Assembly: GCA_964244725.1 (NCBI GenBank)
Contig: CAXTJQ010000011.1
Span: forward strand, 1 to 64,000
Direction: 5' to 3'
DNA length: 64,000 bases
Source: Kumtagia sp964244725
Lineage (GTDB): Bacteria > Pseudomonadota > Alphaproteobacteria > Rhizobiales > Rhizobiaceae
Position numbers and translations under genes: made by a program
Notes under the pieces: generated by a model
Told to the model about the DNA's origin: nothing
Databases searched by the model: none
What the model saw: only the letters and a program-made list of their open reading frames with translations
Part shown: positions 1 to 7,393 of the stretch, in pieces
Position numbering within the stretch: position 1 is the stretch's first letter
Layout: the number at the start of each line of letters is the position of its first letter

Positions 1-538
1 GCAGCCGCTTGATCTCGACGCGCAGTTCGGAGCGCAGCTTGGCGTCGAGGTTGGAGAGCGGCTCGTCGAACAGGAACACGCCGACATCGCGCACCAGCGC
101 CCGGCCGATCGCGACGCGCTGGCGCTGGCCGCCCGAGAGCGCGGCGGGCTTGCGCTTGAGGAACGGCTCGATCTGGAGGATGCCCGCCGCGCGCGCGATG
201 CGGCTTTCGATGTCGGCTTTCGGCAGGCCGGCGTTCTTCAGGCCGAAGGCCAGGTTGCCCTCCACCGTCATCTGCGGGTAGAGCGCGTAGGACTGGAACA
301 CCATGCCGATGCCGCGGTCCTTCGGCTCCTCCCAGGTGACGTTCCTGCCGCCGATGAAGATCTGGCCGTCCGACACGTCGAGCAGGCCGGCGATGCAGTT
401 GAGCAGAGTGGACTTGCCGCAGCCCGACGGGCCGAGCAGGACGATGAACTCGCCCTCGGCGATGTCGAGGTTGAGGGTTTTGAGCACCTCCACGGCGCCG
501 AAATTCAACGAGACGTCCTTGATGACGACGCCGGTCAT
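1..538 (-). CDS. Sugar ABC transporter ATP-binding protein (MalK/UgpC type), 3' end outside window
   Basis: This gene encodes the cytoplasmic ATPase that powers a CUT1-type sugar importer. The 179 residues in the window contain Walker A GPSGCGKST at about 36-44, the Q-loop, the signature LSGGQRQR from about 134, and Walker B with D-loop (FLFDEPLSNLDA) near 155-167. The C-terminal regulatory OB domain, usual in this roughly 350-residue family, lies beyond the window edge. The ATG at 536-538 is the natural start for MTGVVIKDVSL. It is the last visible gene of the operon that starts with the binding protein at 4062, and a 159-bp palindromic repeat separates it from the upstream permease. The importer assignment is firm; the sugar is not known. 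Confidence 0.93.
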   Translation of the reverse strand, partial: MTGVVIKDVSLNFGAVEVLKTLNLDIAEGEFIVLLGPSGCGKSTLLNCIAGLLDVSDGQIFIGGRNVTWEEPKDRGIGMVFQSYALYPQMTVEGNLAFGLKNAGLPKADIESRIARAAGILQIEPFLKRKPAALSGGQRQRVAIGRALVRDVGVFLFDEPLSNLDAKLRSELRVEIKRL

Positions 539-561
539 GGATGGGACACCGTGAGCCGGAC

Positions 562-720
562 GCCCCCTCCACCGCCTACGGCGGTCCCCCTCCCCCGTAT
601 ACGGGGGAGGATCAGCGGCGCGGCGTTTGGATCCTCCCCAGCTAAGCGGGGAGTCCGAAGGACGGGCGAGACCGTCGGCTCGCCCCGGTCGGGGACCATG
701 CGAAGCATGGTGGAGGGGGC
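562..720. repeat. GC-rich palindromic intergenic repeat, copy 1
   Basis: The element begins with CCCCCTCCACCGCC and ends with the near-complement ATGGTGGAGGGGG, so its two ends can pair. Internal blocks such as CTCCCCCGTATACGGGGGAG form their own hairpins. A second copy of the same plan, including the internal CCGAAGGACGGGCGAGACC, lies at 1692-1844. It fills the gap between a permease gene and the ATPase gene of one operon, where a folded RNA could protect or separate the messages. It has no coding potential that looks real. Confidence 0.8.
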
Positions 721-752
721 GTGGTGGTCGATCCGCTTGGAAACCATCCCGC

Positions 753-1655
753 TCACCCCTTGACCGCGCCGGCGGCGATGCCGCGGACGAAGAATTTTCC
801 CGAGACGAAATAGATCGCGAGCGGCACGAGGCCGGTGAGGATCGTGGCGGCCATGTTGACGTTGTATTCCTTCACGCCCTGGACCGAATTGACGATGTTG
901 TTGAGCTGGACCGTCATCGGGTAAGTTTCGGGCCGCGTGTAGACGACGCCGAACAGGAAGTCGTTCCAGATGCCGGTGACCTGCAGGATCACGGCGACGA
1001 CGAAGATCGGCACGGCCATCGGCATCATGATGCGGAAGTAGATGCCCCAGAATCCGGCGCCGTCGACGCGCGCCGCCTTGAACAGTTCCTCCGGCACCGA
1101 CGTGAAATAGTTGCGGAACAGCAGGGTCAGGATCGGCATGCCGAAAATCGAATGGACGATCACGAGCCCGGCGATCGAGCCGTAGAGGCCAATCTCGCGC
1201 AGCATGATGACGATCGGGTAGATCATCACCTGGTAGGGGATGAAGGCGCCGACGATCAGGATGATGAAGAACGCGTCCGCGCCCTTGAAGCGCCAGTTGG
1301 CGAGCGCGTAGCCGTTGACCGAGGCGATGGCGATCGAGACGATGACCGACGGCACGGTGATGCGCACCGAATTCCAGAATCCCCGCGACAGGCCATCGCA
1401 ATTCAGGCCGGTGCAGGCGGTCCCCCAGGCCTTGGCCCAGGGCTCGAAGGTGATCTCGACGGGCGGCGCGAAGATGTTGCCGAGGCGGATCTCCGGCATG
1501 CCCTTGAGCGAGGTGACGATCATCACGTAGAGCGGCAGGAGGTAGTAGACCGAGACGACGATCAGCACGCCGTAAAGCATGACGTTGCGGCGCGAGAAGC
1601 TGTGGCGCGGCCGTGCGCCGCGCGGTCCGGAAAAATCGAGCGATGCGGCGGTCAT
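753..1655 (-). CDS. Carbohydrate ABC transporter permease (MalG type)
   Basis: This 300-residue inner-membrane protein belongs to the MalG-like subunits of CUT1 sugar importers. After a short cytoplasmic N-terminus, a hydrophobic segment starts near residue 27 (VMLYGVLIVVSVYYLLPLYV), and several more membrane segments follow. The EAA loop that contacts the ATPase is seen as PEELFKAARVDGAG, followed by FRIMMPM, around residues 195-220. The protein ends AAGAVKG, typical of the family. It pairs with the MalF-type permease at 1872-2765. A long extracytoplasmic stretch after the first helix (about residues 50-85) is normal in glucose-type importers. The family call is secure and the substrate is inferred only from the operon. 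Confidence 0.95.
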   Translation of the reverse strand: MTAASLDFSGPRGARPRHSFSRRNVMLYGVLIVVSVYYLLPLYVMIVTSLKGMPEIRLGNIFAPPVEITFEPWAKAWGTACTGLNCDGLSRGFWNSVRITVPSVIVSIAIASVNGYALANWRFKGADAFFIILIVGAFIPYQVMIYPIVIMLREIGLYGSIAGLVIVHSIFGMPILTLLFRNYFTSVPEELFKAARVDGAGFWGIYFRIMMPMAVPIFVVAVILQVTGIWNDFLFGVVYTRPETYPMTVQLNNIVNSVQGVKEYNVNMAATILTGLVPLAIYFVSGKFFVRGIAAGAVKG

Positions 1656-1691
1656 TGGGGGTACCGTGTCGAGCGCATTGCGAAAGAATGC

Positions 1692-1844
1692 GCCCCCTCC
1701 ACCGCCTTCGGCGGTCCCCCTCCCCCGCTTCGCAGGGGAGGATTAATCGCGCCCGCCGATCCTCCCCCGTTTACGGGCGGCCCGAAGGACGGGCGAGACC
1801 AGCGGCTCGCCCAGGCAGGGGACCGCCGAAGGCGGTGGAGGGGC
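1692..1844. repeat. GC-rich palindromic intergenic repeat, copy 2
   Basis: This is the second copy of the element at 562-720. The left end CCCCCTCCACCGCC and right end GGCGGTGGAGGGG are complementary, as are the adjoining TTCGGCGGTCCCC and GGGGACCGCCGAA, giving about 26 bp of terminal pairing. The interior again carries a CTCCCCCG hairpin and GGCCCGAAGGACGGGCGAGACC-like sequence in shorter blocks. It lies between the two permease genes of the same operon. Two copies within 1.3 kb of one operon suggest a mobile or maintained family, probably present many times in the genome. Confidence 0.8.
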
Positions 1845-1871
1845 CTTGTTGCAATGACTAAAATTTTAAGA

Positions 1872-2765
1872 CTAGCCATGACGCCGCCTCCCGAATTCCA
1901 GGTAGGCCCAGGGCACGATGATGACGACGACCGACAACAGCATCATGGTCGAGGCGGCGAAGCCCTGGCCGAGATTCTGGGCCTGGAACATATAGTCGTA
2001 GACGTATTTCGCGGGGACTTCCGACGAGATGCCCGGCCCGCCGCTGGTCTGTGCAACGACGAGATCGTAGACCTTGACGATGCCCGCGGCGATGATCACC
2101 AGCGTGGTGACGAAGACCGGCCGCATCATCGGGATGACGATGAAGAGGTAGGTCTTCCAGGTCGGGATGCCATCGACGCGCGCGGCCTTCCAGATGTCCT
2201 CGTCGATGCCGCGCAGGCCGGCCAGCATCAGGCACATGATCAGGCCGGTGCCCTGCCAGAGCGCGGCGATCAGGATCCCGTAGATGACGATGCGCTGGTC
2301 GTAGAGCGGGTTGAAGGTGAAGCTCGTCCAGCCCAGCCCCCGCACCACGCTCTGGACGCCGAAATCCGGGTTGAGCAGCCACTGCCAGACCAGTCCAGTG
2401 ACGATGAAGGACAGCGCGAAAGGGTAGAGGAAGATGGTGCGGAACGTATCCTCGAAGCGGATCTTCTGGTCGAGCAGCGCGGCCAGCATGAAGCCGATGA
2501 GCAGCGAGAAGAGCAGCGACAGCACGCCGTATATGGCGAGGTTCTCGACAGCGATCAGCCAGCGCGGGGCGACCCAGAGCCGCGCGTACTGGTCGAGGCC
2601 CACGAAGCGCAAGCTCGGCAGCAGCTTGGAACTGGTGAAGGAATAAAACACCGTCCACGCCGTGCCGCCGACGAATACGAACGCCGCCGTCAGGATCATC
2701 GGGATCGACGCGATCTTGGCGCTGACGTTGCGGAAGAGCTGGGACGGGCGTCTGGCGGCGGTCAT
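1872..2765 (-). CDS. Carbohydrate ABC transporter permease (MalF type)
   Basis: This 297-residue membrane protein is the MalF-like partner of the permease at 753-1655. It has an N-terminal hydrophobic segment near residues 20-40, the family-typical PSLRFVGLDQYARL region after it, and about five further membrane segments. The EAA motif reads DEDIWKAARVDGIPTWKTY (around residues 187-205), followed by LFIVIPMM. The ATG at 2763-2765 gives MTAARRPSQLF. The gap to the binding-protein gene upstream is 58 bp and is largely occupied by a strong hairpin. It acts in the inner membrane as half of the sugar channel. Confidence 0.95.
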   Translation of the reverse strand: MTAARRPSQLFRNVSAKIASIPMILTAAFVFVGGTAWTVFYSFTSSKLLPSLRFVGLDQYARLWVAPRWLIAVENLAIYGVLSLLFSLLIGFMLAALLDQKIRFEDTFRTIFLYPFALSFIVTGLVWQWLLNPDFGVQSVVRGLGWTSFTFNPLYDQRIVIYGILIAALWQGTGLIMCLMLAGLRGIDEDIWKAARVDGIPTWKTYLFIVIPMMRPVFVTTLVIIAAGIVKVYDLVVAQTSGGPGISSEVPAKYVYDYMFQAQNLGQGFAASTMMLLSVVVIIVPWAYLEFGRRRHG

Positions 2766-2783
2766 GAACTGTCACGCGATAGC

Positions 2784-2815
2784 GACGCTCCCTCCCCCTC
2801 GACGGAGGGAGCGTC
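2784..2815 (-). other. Intercistronic hairpin between binding-protein and permease genes
   Basis: The arms GACGCTCCCTCC (2784-2795) and GGAGGGAGCGTC (2804-2815) are a perfect 12-bp inverted repeat with an 8-nt loop. There is no T-run after it in the direction of transcription, so it does not look like a simple terminator. The position, directly after the binding-protein stop codon, fits a structure that stabilises the upstream message and lets the binding protein be made in excess over the membrane subunits, as known for malE-malF. That role is inferred. Confidence 0.6.
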
Positions 2816-2823
2816 TTGCCAGA

Positions 2824-4062
2824 TCAATCCGCCGATCCGATAATGTCGGCGAAGCGCTTCTGCGCGTCCTCGGGAGTCAGGCCCGCATTGGCGAAGAATT
2901 CGGAGAACAGATCCTCCTTCTGCTTCTGCGTATCGGCGGACAGGAGCTCGTCGACGCTCTTGACGACATCGCCCTTGTCGAGGATCGCAAGCCCCTTCTT
3001 CATGCAGTCGTTCGCCGACGAAAGATCGACGTCGCCGCGCACCGGGACCGAGCCCTTCTTGAGGTTGAAGGCGACCTGCGTCTTCGGGTCGAGCATGGAT
3101 TGGGCGAGCGCCTCCTGCGCCTTGGACTTCTCGGCGTCCTTCAGCAGCGGGAAGTAGAACGCGTCGCCGCCGGTCGCGAGGACCTGGCCGACGCCGAGGC
3201 CCGGCAGGCAGGAATAATCCTTGCCGGCGACCTGCTTGGCGATCTGGAACTCGCCCTGCGCCCAGTCGCCCATGATCTGGCCGCCGGCCTTGCCGGTGAT
3301 GACCATGTTGGTGGCCTGGTTCCAATCCTGGACATTGGTGTTCTTCGACATCTTGCGGGCGTCGTCGGCCGCCTTGAACACCTTCGCCATGTCGGGGCCG
3401 GCGGCCGCTTCGGCATCCTTGTCGGCGTAGACCTTCTGGTAGAGGTCCTTGCCGCCGAGCGACAGCAGCAGCACGTCAAAGGCGCCGGCCGTCTGCCAGG
3501 CCTGGCCGCCGACGGCGAGCGGCACGACGCCGGCCTTCTCCAGCGCCGGACCGGCGGCGACGAACTCGTCCCAAGTCTTGGGCAGCGGGACGCCGGCCTT
3601 CTCGAACGCCGCATTGGAGAGCCACAGCCACTGCCAGGAATGGATGTTGACGGGCGCACAGTAGATCTTGCCGTCGATGGTGCAGGCGTCGAGCAGGCTC
3701 CTGGGCCGGATGACCTCGGTCCATTTGCCCTTCGTGGCGACGTCGGTGAGGTCGCGCATCAGGCCGGCCTGCACCAGTTCCTCGGCCTGCCGGCCATGGT
3801 TGAACTGCGTCGCGGCCATCGGGTCGCCGCCGGTGATGCGGCTGACCATGATCGGGCGGGCCGTACCGCCGGAGCCCGCAATCGCGCCGTCGACCCAGTG
3901 GTTGCCGGTCGCGTCGAAGGCCTTGGCGAGTTCGGCCACGGCGGCGGCCTCGCCGCCCGAGGTCCACCAATGGGTGACTTCGAGATCGGTGGCGAAGGCC
4001 GGACCCGCGACGGTCAAGGCGGCCCCAGCCGCGAGCGCGGCATGCCGGATACGGTAGCGCAT
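2824..4062 (-). CDS. Sugar ABC transporter substrate-binding protein
   Basis: This 412-residue periplasmic solute-binding protein has a Sec signal peptide: basic MRYRIRHA, a hydrophobic AALAAGAALTVAG core, and likely cleavage after PAFA near residue 24. The mature start LEVTHWWTSGGEAAAV is typical of the glucose/mannose-type branch of family 1 binding proteins, as are the AATQFNHGRQAEELV region and the late C-terminal block. It heads the operon that continues with two permeases and an ATPase. Its promoter region carries an exact copy of the operator found before the divergent LacI-type gene, so it is probably repressed by that protein. A glucose/mannose substrate is a guess from resemblance; other monosaccharides are possible. 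Confidence 0.93.
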   Translation of the reverse strand: MRYRIRHAALAAGAALTVAGPAFATDLEVTHWWTSGGEAAAVAELAKAFDATGNHWVDGAIAGSGGTARPIMVSRITGGDPMAATQFNHGRQAEELVQAGLMRDLTDVATKGKWTEVIRPRSLLDACTIDGKIYCAPVNIHSWQWLWLSNAAFEKAGVPLPKTWDEFVAAGPALEKAGVVPLAVGGQAWQTAGAFDVLLLSLGGKDLYQKVYADKDAEAAAGPDMAKVFKAADDARKMSKNTNVQDWNQATNMVITGKAGGQIMGDWAQGEFQIAKQVAGKDYSCLPGLGVGQVLATGGDAFYFPLLKDAEKSKAQEALAQSMLDPKTQVAFNLKKGSVPVRGDVDLSSANDCMKKGLAILDKGDVVKSVDELLSADTQKQKEDLFSEFFANAGLTPEDAQKRFADIIGSAD

Positions 4063-4082
4063 TTCGATTTCCTCCCTGAAAT

Positions 4083-4099
4083 TGAAACGTTACAGATTT
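4083..4099. promoter_or_regulatory. LacI-family operator at the binding-protein promoter
   Basis: The sequence TGAAACGTTACAGATTT contains the palindrome TGAAACGTTACA, with a central CG as is usual for LacI-family sites. The exact reverse complement of all 17 bases occurs at 4308-4324, next to the divergent regulator gene. It lies about 20 bp upstream of the binding-protein start codon, where bound repressor would block transcription or its early elongation. Confidence 0.75.
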
Positions 4100-4307
4100 T
4101 GGATAGTCCGTTTCGATTCTAAGCGCAACCCCCGCTCCCGTTCCGTCTGTTCCGCGACCGCGCGTCTCGCGCGGCGGTAAATGCTTGCACCATATTGCGC
4201 CGCAATACGGCATTTTGCGACGCAGCAATCCTGTCGCTTCGACGTCAGAGGCCCATCGAGACGCCGCGGTTTGACGCCGGCGCCGACCTGGCGCGGACCG
4301 GGCGTTG

Positions 4308-4324
4308 AAATCTGTAACGTTTCA
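4308..4324. promoter_or_regulatory. LacI-family operator at the regulator's own promoter
   Basis: AAATCTGTAACGTTTCA is the exact inverted copy of the site at 4083-4099, and its core TGTAACGTTTCA is palindromic except for one pair. It lies about 80 bp upstream of the preferred regulator start. The two sites are about 225 bp apart, a distance that would allow a DNA loop and joint control of the two divergent genes. Looping is inferred. Confidence 0.72.
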
Positions 4325-4403
4325 TATTATGCGCTAGCGGCCCCGTGGGCGACTTCGCGATCGCGCGATGGACGGGCGCGGGCAAGCCTCACAGGCGGGC
4401 ATC

Positions 4404-5447
4404 ATGGACGATTCGTCGGAACACGGAGACGCGGCGCCGGACCCGGACGCGGCAGGGCGTCCGACGCTGAAGACGATCGCCTTCATGACCGGGCTCGGCG
4501 TCACCACCGTGTCGCGCGCGCTGAAGGACGCGCCGGAGATCGGCGAGGCGACGCGCAAGCGCGTGCAGATGGTGGCGCGGCAGGTCGGCTACCGGCCGAA
4601 CCGCGCGGGCGTCCGGCTGCGCACCGGCAAGACCAACGTGATCAGCCTGGTGCTCGACACCGAGGAGCAGGTCGGCGGCTTCGTGTCGGACCTGATCTAC
4701 GGCATCTCCGAACAGCTCGCGCAGACGCCCTACCACCTCATCGTCACGCCCTATTCGCGCAGCAACGATCCGATGGAGCCGGTGCGCTACATCGTCGAGA
4801 CCGGGTCGGCGGACGGCATCATCATGTCGCGCACCGAGCCGAGGGACGCGCGCGTGCGCTACCTGACCGAGCGCGGCGTGCCCTTCGCCACCCACGGCCG
4901 CACCGACATGGGCGTCGAGCACGCGTTCCACGATTTCGACAACGACGCTTACGCGGCGGCGGCGGTGCGCAAGCTGCAGTCGCTCGGGCGCCGGCGGCTG
5001 GCGCTGCTCGGGCCGCCCGCCAACCTCTCCTACCATCATCACATGCATCACGGCTTTCGCGCGGCGCTGGCCGCGGCCGGTCTCGGCGAAGCGCCCTTCG
5101 GCGGCGTGACCGTCGACCATTCGATCGACGAGATCCGGGTGCGGACGGGCGAATTGATGGCGCGCGACAACCGGCCGGACGGCATCGTCTCGGGCAGCGG
5201 CCAGGCGACCTTTGCGCTGGTCGCCGGCATCGAGGACGCCGGGCTGGTCGTCGGCCGCGACATCGACATCGTGTCGAAACAGTCGTCGCGGCTGCTGCAC
5301 CTGCTGCGGCCGCGTCTCTACGTCGTCAACGAAAGCGTGCGCGACGCAGGCGGCGCGCTCGCCCGCGCCGTCATCGGCGTGATCGCCGGGAAGGAACCTC
5401 GAAGCCTGCAGAGCCTTGCCGCGCCCGGAAGCGTGGAATCATGGTAA
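4404..5447 (+). CDS. LacI-family transcriptional regulator
   Basis: This 347-residue repressor-type protein has an N-terminal LacI helix-turn-helix: TLKTIAFMTGLGVTTVSRAL, then the hinge block RPNRAGVRLRTGKTNVISL. A periplasmic-binding-protein-like sugar-sensing domain follows (about residues 70-330), with the typical segments FVSDLIYGISEQL, GSADGIIMSRTEP and HDFDNDAYAAA. The chosen ATG has a purine-rich stretch (AGGCGGGC) just upstream; an in-frame ATG at 4368 would add 12 residues without a good ribosome site. It diverges from the sugar importer operon, and identical operators at both promoters point to repression of the importer and of itself, relieved by the imported sugar or a derivative. 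Confidence 0.93.
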   Translation: MDDSSEHGDAAPDPDAAGRPTLKTIAFMTGLGVTTVSRALKDAPEIGEATRKRVQMVARQVGYRPNRAGVRLRTGKTNVISLVLDTEEQVGGFVSDLIYGISEQLAQTPYHLIVTPYSRSNDPMEPVRYIVETGSADGIIMSRTEPRDARVRYLTERGVPFATHGRTDMGVEHAFHDFDNDAYAAAAVRKLQSLGRRRLALLGPPANLSYHHHMHHGFRAALAAAGLGEAPFGGVTVDHSIDEIRVRTGELMARDNRPDGIVSGSGQATFALVAGIEDAGLVVGRDIDIVSKQSSRLLHLLRPRLYVVNESVRDAGGALARAVIGVIAGKEPRSLQSLAAPGSVESW

Positions 5448-5626
5448 GGGGCGGCGCCTTGCCTCAACATGGCTTTTGCCAACGACGGATCGTATGGGCG
5501 CCTTGGAAGGATTTTGAAACGTGGCCACCGAGCATCAAGGCGACAGCAGTCGCTTGCGTTAAATTTTCGAAGCCTATTGTCGCCGACGCCGGCGATTGCA
5601 TAATGCGTCGACGTGCGGAGAACGAG

Positions 5627-6571
5627 ATGGCGCGACGGGCCTTAACGATCGGGTCGATGCGAAGCGGGCTCGCCGCGGCCGTCCTGATCGCGGCGGCAAT
5701 GCTCGCGCCGCCGGCCTTCGCCAAGTCGAAACCAGCCAAACCCGACACCGGACCGTCGATGCGTTTCGTCGTGGTGCGCTCGGCGCAGCCCGGCTGCGAG
5801 CCGACTTGCGCGGAATGGATTTCGGCCGAGGGCGCGATCATGCCGGGCACGCCGGCGCTGCTGCGCAAGACGCTCGACACCTTGCGCGGCCGGCGGCTGC
5901 CGATCGTCGTCACCTCGCCGGGCGGCGACGTCGACGCCGCGCTCGCGCTCGGCCGGCTGATCCGCAAGAACCGGCTCGACATCGCGGTCGGCATGACGCG
6001 CTTCATGGCGTGCCAACCGGACGAAAAGGACTGCCACGAGAACGATGGACGCGGCGCCAAATTGCTCGGGACGCCCTATGCCGGCGGCGCCTATTGCGCC
6101 TCGGCCTGCCCGCTCATGCTGGCCGGCGGCGTGCGGCGGCTGGCCGGCCAGTGGGCCTATCTCGGCGTCCACCAGATCACCACCATCATCACCATGCAGC
6201 GCATCCAGTACCGGACGAAATATCGCATCGTGAACGGGAAGAAGAAGATCATCGAGACCAAGATCGTCGGGCGCAAGAACGCCGGAACGCGCAAGAGCTA
6301 CGAGATGAGCCCGGCGATCGAGAAGAAGGTGCGCGGCTACCTCAAGGAAATGGGCGTCGACGGCGGCGTGGTAGACATCATGAAGAAGACGCCGGCCGAC
6401 CAGATGCAGCAGATCCCGCTCGTGCCGATGCTCAACATGAACATGGTGACAAGCATGGACGCGGTCGACGCGCTGACCGCCGGCGGCATCTGCAAGGCGG
6501 TGCCGGCCGCCGCGAACTGCCGCGTGTTCACGATGTCGGACCTGAAGCCGGCCGGCGGTCAAACGCTTTGA
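5627..6571 (+). CDS. Secreted ClpP/crotonase-fold protein, catalytic residues present
   Basis: This 314-residue protein resembles the predicted periplasmic ClpP-fold proteins of COG3904. A signal peptide is visible (GLAAAVLIAAAMLAPPAFA). The core has the oxyanion-type glycine pair in VTSPGGDVDAALALGR, a nucleophile candidate Ser in CASACPLMLAGG, and a His candidate in YLGVHQITT. Two cysteine pairs (CEPTC, and CQPDEKDC) suggest an oxidised extracytoplasmic location. A Lys-rich insertion (about residues 195-235) follows the His. The ATG at 5627 has GCGGAG upstream; an in-frame ATG at 5603 is possible. The next gene is a paralogue that has lost the catalytic residues. Family membership is fairly sure; substrate and true protease activity are unknown. 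Confidence 0.85.
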   Translation: MARRALTIGSMRSGLAAAVLIAAAMLAPPAFAKSKPAKPDTGPSMRFVVVRSAQPGCEPTCAEWISAEGAIMPGTPALLRKTLDTLRGRRLPIVVTSPGGDVDAALALGRLIRKNRLDIAVGMTRFMACQPDEKDCHENDGRGAKLLGTPYAGGAYCASACPLMLAGGVRRLAGQWAYLGVHQITTIITMQRIQYRTKYRIVNGKKKIIETKIVGRKNAGTRKSYEMSPAIEKKVRGYLKEMGVDGGVVDIMKKTPADQMQQIPLVPMLNMNMVTSMDAVDALTAGGICKAVPAAANCRVFTMSDLKPAGGQTL

Positions 6572-6588
6572 GGCCGACGCCGCCCGTC

Positions 6589-7356
6589 ATGCGCCGCGGC
6601 GTCAGCCGGGCGTGGCTGGCCCTCCTCCTGGTCTCGGCGGCTGGATTGTGCGCGTTCGCAGCCGGCGGCGCCGCGGCCGCGGAGGCGCCGATGCGCTTCG
6701 CCGTGGTGCGCTCGCTCGACGCCGGCTGCGAGCCGACCTGTCCCGAGTGGATCATGGCGGACGGCTCGATCGACGTGAAGGCGCCGGGGCGTTTCAAGAC
6801 ATTCATGAAGCCTTTGGGCGAGCGCCGTCTGCCGATGCTGCTTTCCTCCACCGGCGGCGACTTCGAAGCGGCGATGGCGCTCGGCCGGCTGGTGCGCAAG
6901 ACCGGCCTGCGCGTGTCGGTCGCCAGGACGGCGCTTCGCGGATGCCGGGTCGACGAGAAGGATTGCGGCGCGAACGCCGGCAAGGGCGCGCGCTACCTCG
7001 GCTATGCGCTCTCCGGCGGCAGCCGTTGCCAGGCGCAATGCGCCCTCGTGCTGGCCGGCGGCGTTCGGCGCACGGCCGATGCGATTGCGGCGATCGGCCG
7101 GCTCGCCGATATCGGCGCGGGCAAGAAAGGCGCAAGCAGGCTCGTCCGCTACCTTGAGGAGATGGGCGTGGATCGCACCCTGTTCGACGCGGCGCGGCCA
7201 GGCGACATGGCGGCGATCAAGCCGTCCGAGCTGATTTCGGCGCATCTCCTGACGGGCGCCCTCGGCGTCGAACTCGTGACCGCCGGCGCGATCTGCAAGA
7301 CGACGCCGGCGCCGGACAATTGCCGCGTTTTCACCGTCGACGATCTCGCAAGATAG
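6589..7356 (+). CDS. Secreted ClpP-fold paralogue with degenerate active site
   Basis: This 255-residue protein is a diverged tandem copy of the preceding gene, 17 bp downstream and probably co-transcribed. It keeps the signal peptide (ALLLVSAAGLCAFAAGGAAAA), the opening MRFAVVRSLDAGCEPTCPEW, the glycine pair STGGDFEAAMALGR and the ending AGAICKTTPAPDNCRVF. The nucleophile block CASAC of the first protein reads CQAQC here, so the Ser is replaced by Ala. The segment with the candidate His and the following Lys-rich insertion are absent. It is therefore likely a pseudoenzyme, perhaps a binding or regulatory partner of the upstream protein. That role is inferred. Confidence 0.8.
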   Translation: MRRGVSRAWLALLLVSAAGLCAFAAGGAAAAEAPMRFAVVRSLDAGCEPTCPEWIMADGSIDVKAPGRFKTFMKPLGERRLPMLLSSTGGDFEAAMALGRLVRKTGLRVSVARTALRGCRVDEKDCGANAGKGARYLGYALSGGSRCQAQCALVLAGGVRRTADAIAAIGRLADIGAGKKGASRLVRYLEEMGVDRTLFDAARPGDMAAIKPSELISAHLLTGALGVELVTAGAICKTTPAPDNCRVFTVDDLAR

Positions 7357-7359
7357 CGC

Positions 7360-7381
7360 GGCGCGGCGGGTTGGCCGCGCC
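7360..7381. terminator. GC hairpin between convergent genes
   Basis: The arms GGCGCGGC (7360-7367) and GCCGCGCC (7374-7381) form a perfect 8-bp stem with a 6-nt loop in the 37-bp gap between the ClpP-fold paralogue and gnd, which converge. The position suits a bidirectional terminator, but no T-run follows on either strand. Confidence 0.35.
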
Positions 7382-7393
7382 AGCCGCGGCGCT

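Noticed and set aside
627..2843. Very long plus-strand open frame (738 codons) opposite the permease genes
   Set aside because: It is antisense to two clear permeases, rich in Asp/Arg/His as expected from the complement of GC-rich codons, and matches no family.
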